Positions 42,553 through 47,326 of a stretch of DNA of 47,326 bases are shown here, piece by piece; position 1 is the first letter of the stretch; each line of letters begins with the position of its first letter. The position numbers were made by a program, and so were the translations under genes. The DNA comes from Vampirovibrionales bacterium (GTDB lineage: Bacteria > Cyanobacteriota > Vampirovibrionia > Vampirovibrionales > Vampirovibrionaceae). The stretch lies in NCBI GenBank assembly GCA_016712355.1, contig JADJRF010000008.1, positions 1-47,326 on the forward strand, read 5' to 3'. The notes under the pieces were generated by a model. The model was not told the DNA's origin. It saw only the letters and a program-made list of their open reading frames with translations, and did not search any database.

Positions 42553-42636
42553 CGCTGTTTATCCTATCTCAAGTGATTGGATTGTGCAAGCATAAAACAA
42601 ATAAGAGTATCAGTCAAAACTTAAAAGCAAGGCATT

Positions 42637-42659
42637 AAAAAACCCGCAATGGGGCGGGT
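42637..42659 (-). terminator. Terminator after the H-NS-like pair B
   Basis: Minus strand ACCCGC-CCCATT-GCGGGT followed by T5, 21 bases past the stop at 42680. Confidence 0.75.
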
Positions 42660-42679
42660 CTGGATATGCGACGTGTCGA

Positions 42680-43140
42680 TCAAAAACCCGGATCGTCCGG
42701 CGAACCCAGCGTGGTCGGCTGATCGATCAAGAAATCCTCCAAGCTGGCACCGGCTTCCAGCTTTTCCTTCAACCAACCGGGTTGCTTGCCTTCCCGGCCC
42801 AGGTGCATTCGGGCTTCGCTGGGTCTTGATACTTCGGCTTTGACGGGTTGGCCATCTTCACCGGTGCCGGACACAGCGCGGCGAGTTCGGCTTCAGTTGC
42901 CGCCGTTCTGGCCTTGTCGGCTTCGACTTGGGCTTTCAGTTCCGCGATGCGCTCTTCGCGCTTCTGTTCCAGCATCGCCTGGACCTCTCGGCCATATTCA
43001 TCGATGGAATCGGCGATATACCGAAGATCGCCGAAGTTCATATAGTCCAACGGCGGCAGAACGATATGGCGCCGATGATCGATGGATTGCGGCGCTGGAC
43101 CCATAATGTCATTTTCCCCATATTCGCGTGCTTGAATCAT
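42680..43140 (-). CDS. H-NS-like nucleoid protein, long type (copy B, one-base break)
   Basis: N-terminus to TWAG (LPPLDYMNFGDLRYIADSID, coiled coil EQKREERIAELKAQVEADKA, KPKYQDPAKPECTWAG) matches copy A; then the frame shifts inside the DNA-binding motif. Adding one G at GG (plus 42789-42790) gives TWAGKGKQPGWLKEKLEAG and on to SLEDFLIDQPTTLG, the same C-terminal extension as copy A. Starts 4 bases after the short H-NS-like gene, so the pair is co-translated. Confidence 0.75.
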
Positions 43141-43143
43141 TGC

Positions 43144-43440
43144 TTACCCCTCCACCGGAATCAAACAGGCTTCACGCCCCACCACATCCACCCACGCTGG
43201 CGCTTTACCGCGCCCGGTCCAGGTCTGTTCTGGATTTCCAGGATTGCGAAACTTCGCGGGCCGCGAAGACTTAACCCGCTTTTTCTTCTCTTCCGTCTTC
43301 GCGGGCGGCTTCATCGCTAGCAGTTCGGCGCGGCGAGCATCGAGCTTTGCAAGCTCTTCATCGAGACGCTTCAATAGCTCGGCCTCGATTTCTTTTGCCT
43401 GAACCAGTAGTTCATCAGTTGTTGCCATCGTCAAATCCAT
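43144..43440 (-). CDS. H-NS-like protein, short type (copy B)
   Basis: A 98-residue protein: coiled-coil oligomerisation part (DELLVQAKEIEAELLKRLDE) and an intact C-terminal DNA-binding domain (PAKFRNPGNPEQTWTGRGKA, PAWV), with the TGRGKAP hook. AAAGGT precedes the start by 8 bases. Intact partner of copy B, as 22303-22578 is the partner of copy A. Confidence 0.88.
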   Translation of the reverse strand: MDLTMATTDELLVQAKEIEAELLKRLDEELAKLDARRAELLAMKPPAKTEEKKKRVKSSRPAKFRNPGNPEQTWTGRGKAPAWVDVVGREACLIPVEG

Positions 43441-43496
43441 TACATTACCTTTCTGTAAGCGCCGAATATAGCGCGATTACAATATAGGAAATCGGA

Positions 43497-43724
43497 TTAA
43501 TCTTTGCAATACCCGCGATTGCAATAAAAGTGATTATTCTCTTTTCCGCGCTTTCCGGCTTGCTCCCTGGACATAATCCCTGTAGCCAAGGCGCGGGCGA
43601 TACCCGTTGCAGTCTCACCGAAACGCTCTAGCCGATGGTAGAGCGCTCCAGGGCTAATGTGATGGGATCGTGCAAGGTCTATGAATCGCCATCGATGTTG
43701 CTGGTATTCGATGAATCGCGCCAT
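43497..43724 (-). CDS. Small HTH protein
   Basis: A 75-residue protein (QHRWRFIDLARSHHISPGAL; YHRLERFGETATGIARALAT) with a helix-turn-helix pattern around SHHISPGALYHRLERFG. GAGG lies 8 bases before the ATG; it overlaps the methyltransferase fusion by 46 bases. Probably a regulator of the accessory block. Confidence 0.65.
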   Translation of the reverse strand: MARFIEYQQHRWRFIDLARSHHISPGALYHRLERFGETATGIARALATGIMSREQAGKRGKENNHFYCNRGYCKD

Positions 43725-45004
43725 CGTTCGGCCTCGACAATGATGGTTCGGCAGTTTTCGTCAAACTCCACAACATCCGACATCGGCCCGTGCTGGCCCC
43801 ATGTCTTGACCGCCTTCCACCCGGTTTCCGTCAAAAGTTCTTGCAACTGGAAAGGGGTGTAATGCCGTTGATGAAACGGTGCGGTTTCCGGCGAATAGGG
43901 CACCACATTTTCGTTGGGGACGCTGATCAGCAGCCGGTCAGCGGGTAGCGACTGAAGGAGCGGCTTCGGGTCGTGAAGGTGCTCGATCAGCTCGAAAGCA
44001 ACCGCCCAGTTGGCTGCGTATCCGGTCCTATATCTTTCATGAAGACACCGCCCATCCAGCTCTTCCTGAGAGTAGTATATTTTCTTGTGGTCATAATGTG
44101 ATTCAGCGTAGTCAATACTCTCTCGGCTATGTTCAAGAGCGATGATAGTATCAACAGCAGGCTGTTGCGCCATGATAAGGCTGCCGTAGCCGATACCAGA
44201 CCCGCAATCAATGACCACGCCGTGCACCTTGCTGGCTGCAAAAGCATAGCGGTATCGATGATCCGGCTGTATCTCTTCCAGCGTCTCGGCCACTTGCCGC
44301 TCTCCGGATAGGAGCGCCGTGGTTTCTTCGGTCCCGCCTTGGCCAGTCATCGCCCGGAAGCGGGCGCGATTTGCTGGAATCACCAGCGGATTGTCTTTGT
44401 ACCCGTAGACGAACCCGCGCTGATTGATGCCCAGAAAACCGGATTGTTCTGGAGCCATGCACACAAGGCCAGCGCGCTCCATCACGCCTACCCAGTAGGC
44501 CACGTTGACGTGGCCATCTTCGACCGCGCCGTTTTTGTGGTCGGCATAATCCGCGCCGAATACCCGCAGTTCCTTGACACCGATGAAAGCCGCGTAGACC
44601 ACGATATAGGCAAGCGAGTTGTGCCACCAATTCGAGTGTTGCGGCTGGATGTTCTTTCGCAACCAGTCCCAAATTTCGTTCAACGGATACCGATAGACGT
44701 GATTTGGCCAGCCGTCCGAGTTGTCGCTTGTGATGATCGGCTTGTTGTGCTTCCAAAGGCTAGCGCCGTAACGCGGGAACTTATCCGCTTCGCCTTGAAT
44801 GTGGTCCATCACAAACAACAAATCGTGGTTAAAGACATTGACGCCACGGTTCAATGTCCAAATCTCATCACAGGTTGTCACTGCTTCAGATAAGTCATGC
44901 TGAAGCCATGCGCCTGCATAAACGTCGCGCGACTGCCCTAAAGCAACCAGCGCAACGGTTTTAGGGGTGTTTCCGGTCGGATGATGCCATTTCATCTTAT
45001 CCAT
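43679..45004 (-). CDS. Rossmann-type sugar/pterin-like domain fused to SAM-dependent methyltransferase
   Basis: A 441-residue protein (start MDKMKWHHPTGNTPKTVALV; an ATG 9 bases later overlaps the terminase stop). Residues 10-225 form a Rossmann-like domain with TVALVALGQSRDVY, LLFVMDHIQGEADKF and VKELRVFGADYADHKNGAVE, resembling DUF115/MptE-like phage domains. Residues about 255-400 are a class I methyltransferase: GVVIDCGSGIGYGSLIMAQQ (SAM loop), IIALEHSRESIDYAESHY, FELIEHLHDPKPLLQSL and RLLISVPNENVVPYSPETAP, ending in a His-rich LGxF-type block. Probably modifies a sugar, glycan or small metabolite rather than DNA. Confidence 0.75.
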   Translation of the reverse strand: MDKMKWHHPTGNTPKTVALVALGQSRDVYAGAWLQHDLSEAVTTCDEIWTLNRGVNVFNHDLLFVMDHIQGEADKFPRYGASLWKHNKPIITSDNSDGWPNHVYRYPLNEIWDWLRKNIQPQHSNWWHNSLAYIVVYAAFIGVKELRVFGADYADHKNGAVEDGHVNVAYWVGVMERAGLVCMAPEQSGFLGINQRGFVYGYKDNPLVIPANRARFRAMTGQGGTEETTALLSGERQVAETLEEIQPDHRYRYAFAASKVHGVVIDCGSGIGYGSLIMAQQPAVDTIIALEHSRESIDYAESHYDHKKIYYSQEELDGRCLHERYRTGYAANWAVAFELIEHLHDPKPLLQSLPADRLLISVPNENVVPYSPETAPFHQRHYTPFQLQELLTETGWKAVKTWGQHGPMSDVVEFDENCRTIIVEAERWRDSSNTSNIDGDS

Positions 45005-46842
45005 GGAGTGCCTGTTTGTCTGCGGATGAATGAACTGTTGCCAGTGCGGATTGTGGCTTTGGGAGCAGGAGCGGAATGAATAGGCCGAGAATGATCGATC
45101 GCGGTCCAATCAATAGGTCTTGCCAGTAAAGCAGCCAGCGCCAAAACGCGAATATCAAGCGCTTCATTCCTTCTGTTTGCAGGCAGAAACCATTCTCGAA
45201 TGGGCCGGCCCTTAATATACTTCGTTCTGACTTGTTCAGCAGTCAGCATTTCAAAATAGTGTTTATCATAATCTAGAGGGAAATGGCAATAGCCCGGACC
45301 CGCCTCCTTAATCTTGAGCCGTGCATACCATGCGTCTTTTCCTGAATCAGCGCCAACATGCCAAACATTCGCATTGTATTTTTTACTCTTTGCGGCTTTT
45401 GGCGTCCAGATTGGCTTCGCTCCAGGCATTCCCTTTGTTGGGTAGATATGCCGACCAATCCGTGCGCCGCAAAATGCGTAGACCTGTGCGGTATGATGCC
45501 CGCCAGAATCCACACAACCAGCCATGACGCGCAGTCTTCGGCCCGTTTCGGTCTGGTAGATGCCTAGCAAGAATTCATCGAGGTCATTCCATACTTCATT
45601 TTTGGCTGGATCGCCATGGAATACCCGATATTCAATGCCCCACGATTCTGGCGCTTCATCACGTGATGATGCTCGCCACCCGACAATCTCAGCCTCCAGT
45701 CGGTCCCCTTGCACGTCCACGCCAGCAGTCAAATACAGGATTCTTTCTGGTATTTGATCCTTGCCGTAATGCTCGCGACGCCCCATCAGTGAGTCAGGGT
45801 CGGCCTTTTCAGCGTCTTCCTCCCACGATTCTCCCAAGCTGGTATTGACCCAAGTCTTGAGCAATTGCGGGTCTTGCTTTGCAAATAGAAACTCTCTAGC
45901 AATATCGGCCCATTTTCGCCATGGGCTATAGAGTTCGTTGATATGGAACCCGGCGACGCCGTTAAAAGGCATTTCAGCTCGCCATTCTCCCATTGCCAGC
46001 ATTCGCGGCTTGTGACTTTCCTCGATTTCGACAGCGCATTCCGGGCACACCATGATCGCTCGATCAGGCTCACCGGGAGGCCATCGGCAGTTCTCCCACT
46101 TGAATATGTGGAATGTTCCGCAATGCGGGCAAGGCACGTAAAAATGGCGTTGGTCGCTATTCTCATACGCCATATCGATACGAGAAGCGCCCTTAATCGT
46201 TGGCGTTGAGGTCAGGACAATGCGACGATTCCAAAATGTAGCGGTGCGCTTGATCGCTAAATTAACAGGGTCGCCTTCACTGCCGGCACTCGCTGGGTAT
46301 CGGTCTACTTCATCGCACAATACGATGCGAATCGGTCGGCTGGCGAGGCCAGCGGGAGAATTCGACCCGGCAAGCGTGAGGTGCCCGCCAGCGAATCGTT
46401 TGTGCAGGATGGAGTTGCCAGAATCGCGGGAGCGTGGATCGGCTATCTTATCCTTGAGCGCTGGAGTGTCTCGAATCATCGGCGCAAGGCGGTCTTTCGA
46501 GAACGCCTCTGCCATGTGCTCCGTAGGTTGGAGCATGAGAATAGGCGCGGGGTCTTGATCGACATGAAAGCCGATAATCGCTTTCAGAATCGCAGTTTTC
46601 CCGATTTGCGCGCTGCTTTTGACGACGACGGTATGGATTCCTCTCTCGGATACCGCGTCCATAATGCCTTTTTGGTATGGGGCGCGATCCGTGGAGAACT
46701 GTCCCGGTTCGGCGCTATCCTCAGCACTCAGTTGGAGATATTGATTCGCCCACTCGCTGACCGTCAGTTTCGGTGGCGGTTTGATCGCTTTGAGCGCCGA
46801 TTTCGAGGTCCGATTTAAGGCAATTTCCCATGTCATTGTCAT
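44992..46842 (-). CDS. Terminase large subunit, GpA family
   Basis: A 616-residue packaging ATPase-nuclease. Walker A-like VVKSSAQIGKTAILKAIIGF, Walker B IRIVLCDEVDRYPASAGSEG, coupling motif VLTSTPTIKGASRIDMAYEN; a zinc site CPHCGTFH...CPECAVE; C-terminal nuclease domain with VDVQGDRLEAEIVGW and CVDSGGHHTAQVYAF. Full length for GpA. The start overlaps the small subunit gene. Confidence 0.93.
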   Translation of the reverse strand: MTMTWEIALNRTSKSALKAIKPPPKLTVSEWANQYLQLSAEDSAEPGQFSTDRAPYQKGIMDAVSERGIHTVVVKSSAQIGKTAILKAIIGFHVDQDPAPILMLQPTEHMAEAFSKDRLAPMIRDTPALKDKIADPRSRDSGNSILHKRFAGGHLTLAGSNSPAGLASRPIRIVLCDEVDRYPASAGSEGDPVNLAIKRTATFWNRRIVLTSTPTIKGASRIDMAYENSDQRHFYVPCPHCGTFHIFKWENCRWPPGEPDRAIMVCPECAVEIEESHKPRMLAMGEWRAEMPFNGVAGFHINELYSPWRKWADIAREFLFAKQDPQLLKTWVNTSLGESWEEDAEKADPDSLMGRREHYGKDQIPERILYLTAGVDVQGDRLEAEIVGWRASSRDEAPESWGIEYRVFHGDPAKNEVWNDLDEFLLGIYQTETGRRLRVMAGCVDSGGHHTAQVYAFCGARIGRHIYPTKGMPGAKPIWTPKAAKSKKYNANVWHVGADSGKDAWYARLKIKEAGPGYCHFPLDYDKHYFEMLTAEQVRTKYIKGRPIREWFLPANRRNEALDIRVLALAALLARPIDWTAIDHSRPIHSAPAPKATIRTGNSSFIRRQTGTPWIR

Positions 46843-47278
46843 AGTAGAGTTCTTCTAGCGCGGTATGGATTGCGTCTGTGAGTAGCGTTTCGACCTCAAT
46901 AAACGACTTTCCGGCCACCAGTGGCGCGTATTTGTAGGGGATCGCAATCATCTTAGCCCGGAAAGCCGAAATCATTCCAATCCAAGATGCTTCTACCTTC
47001 TCGGAGGGGATTAAGTGGCCTTCGAGTTGTGCTTTCTCCAAGGCAAGAATATCGGCCTCCAGCTTTACCTTTCGCGTCCGCTCCGTATCGTAGTCGGTAG
47101 GGGGTTCATCTGATTTTTGGCGAGCATCCAGCCAAGAAATAACAGCCGCCGTCTCGTATTGATTGCCCTCCCTGCCCAGTCTTTTAAGCAGGATCGGCAT
47201 ACCCTGTTTTGCCCACTGAGTCAGCGTTTCTTCAGTGGTTCCGAGAATATCCGCAAGCTGTCGCTTGTTGACTATCAT
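46721..47278 (-). CDS. Terminase small subunit, Nu1-like
   Basis: A 185-residue protein with an N-terminal winged-helix (MIVNKRQLADILGTTEETLT, QWAKQGMPILLKRLGREGNQ) that binds the packaging site, then a helical domain (TERTRKVKLEADILALEKAQ). The last 45 residues overlap the large-subunit gene by 122 bases and look out of frame; a one-base change before TACTATGA would end the protein there with the usual ATGA junction. Shine-Dalgarno is weak. Confidence 0.8.
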   Translation of the reverse strand: MIVNKRQLADILGTTEETLTQWAKQGMPILLKRLGREGNQYETAAVISWLDARQKSDEPPTDYDTERTRKVKLEADILALEKAQLEGHLIPSEKVEASWIGMISAFRAKMIAIPYKYAPLVAGKSFIEVETLLTDAIHTALEELYYDNDMGNCLKSDLEIGAQSDQTATETDGQRVGESISPTEC

Positions 47279-47326
47279 CTAAAAGGTCCGTTTTGTTGTG
47301 CTGTCGCTACAGAAATTTCGGGCTCC

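Overview
The window looks like most or all of the genome of a lambda-like siphovirus (long, non-contractile tail) of a Gram-negative host. It carries a Nu1/GpA-type terminase, a lambda-family portal with a gpW joiner, gpZ-, gpG/T- and tape-measure-type tail genes, a DnaB helicase with an O-like partner, a GH24 endolysin and a lipoprotein next to the lysis genes. Signal peptides, a lipobox and four H-NS-like genes point to a proteobacterial, probably gammaproteobacterial, host. No integrase is visible. The small terminase gene starts only about 50 bases from the right end, so the window may be one permuted or cos-near unit, but I see no terminal repeat that proves this.

Layout: a switch at about 15.39-15.6 kb holds a Cro/YdaS-like gene, three AGCAAT(A/T)GCT operator-like sites and divergent promoters. 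Rightward (15.6-24.9 kb) runs a compact early operon: a Sak4-like RecA-family ATPase, an SMC/Rad50-like ATPase, many small overlapping unknown genes, a tRNA-Thr, a rearranged TnpB element, dUTPase and a MazG-like protein. It is interrupted by an oppositely oriented pair of H-NS-like genes. Leftward (15.39 kb to 0) come small regulators, a cytosine-methyltransferase-like gene, O-like protein and DnaB, two nuclease-like genes, WDGH and zinc-ribbon proteins, then endolysin, an Acb2-type anti-CBASS sponge, DUF1353, lipoprotein and XhlA-like genes, and finally exported or fibre-type proteins including one with about 27 copies of a 14-residue repeat.

The leftward strand also carries the late genes, read from 47.3 kb down to 24.9 kb: terS, terL, a 4 kb accessory ('moron') block (Rossmann-methyltransferase fusion, two HTH proteins, two H-NS-like proteins, two ParB-like proteins, bracketed by terminators), then gpW, portal, prohead protease-major capsid, decoration protein, head-tail and tail genes, tape measure, two beta-propeller tail proteins and a hub-like protein with an internal CAP/SCP domain.

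A strong technical signal runs through the window. At least twenty otherwise normal genes or gene segments are broken by one-base indels, almost all in mononucleotide runs, and densest in the tape measure (30.7-33.4 kb). Restoring one base at each site rebuilds family-typical proteins and the ATGA/TGATG/TAATG gene overlaps seen elsewhere. I read this as uncorrected homopolymer sequencing error rather than decay, and annotate those genes across the breaks.
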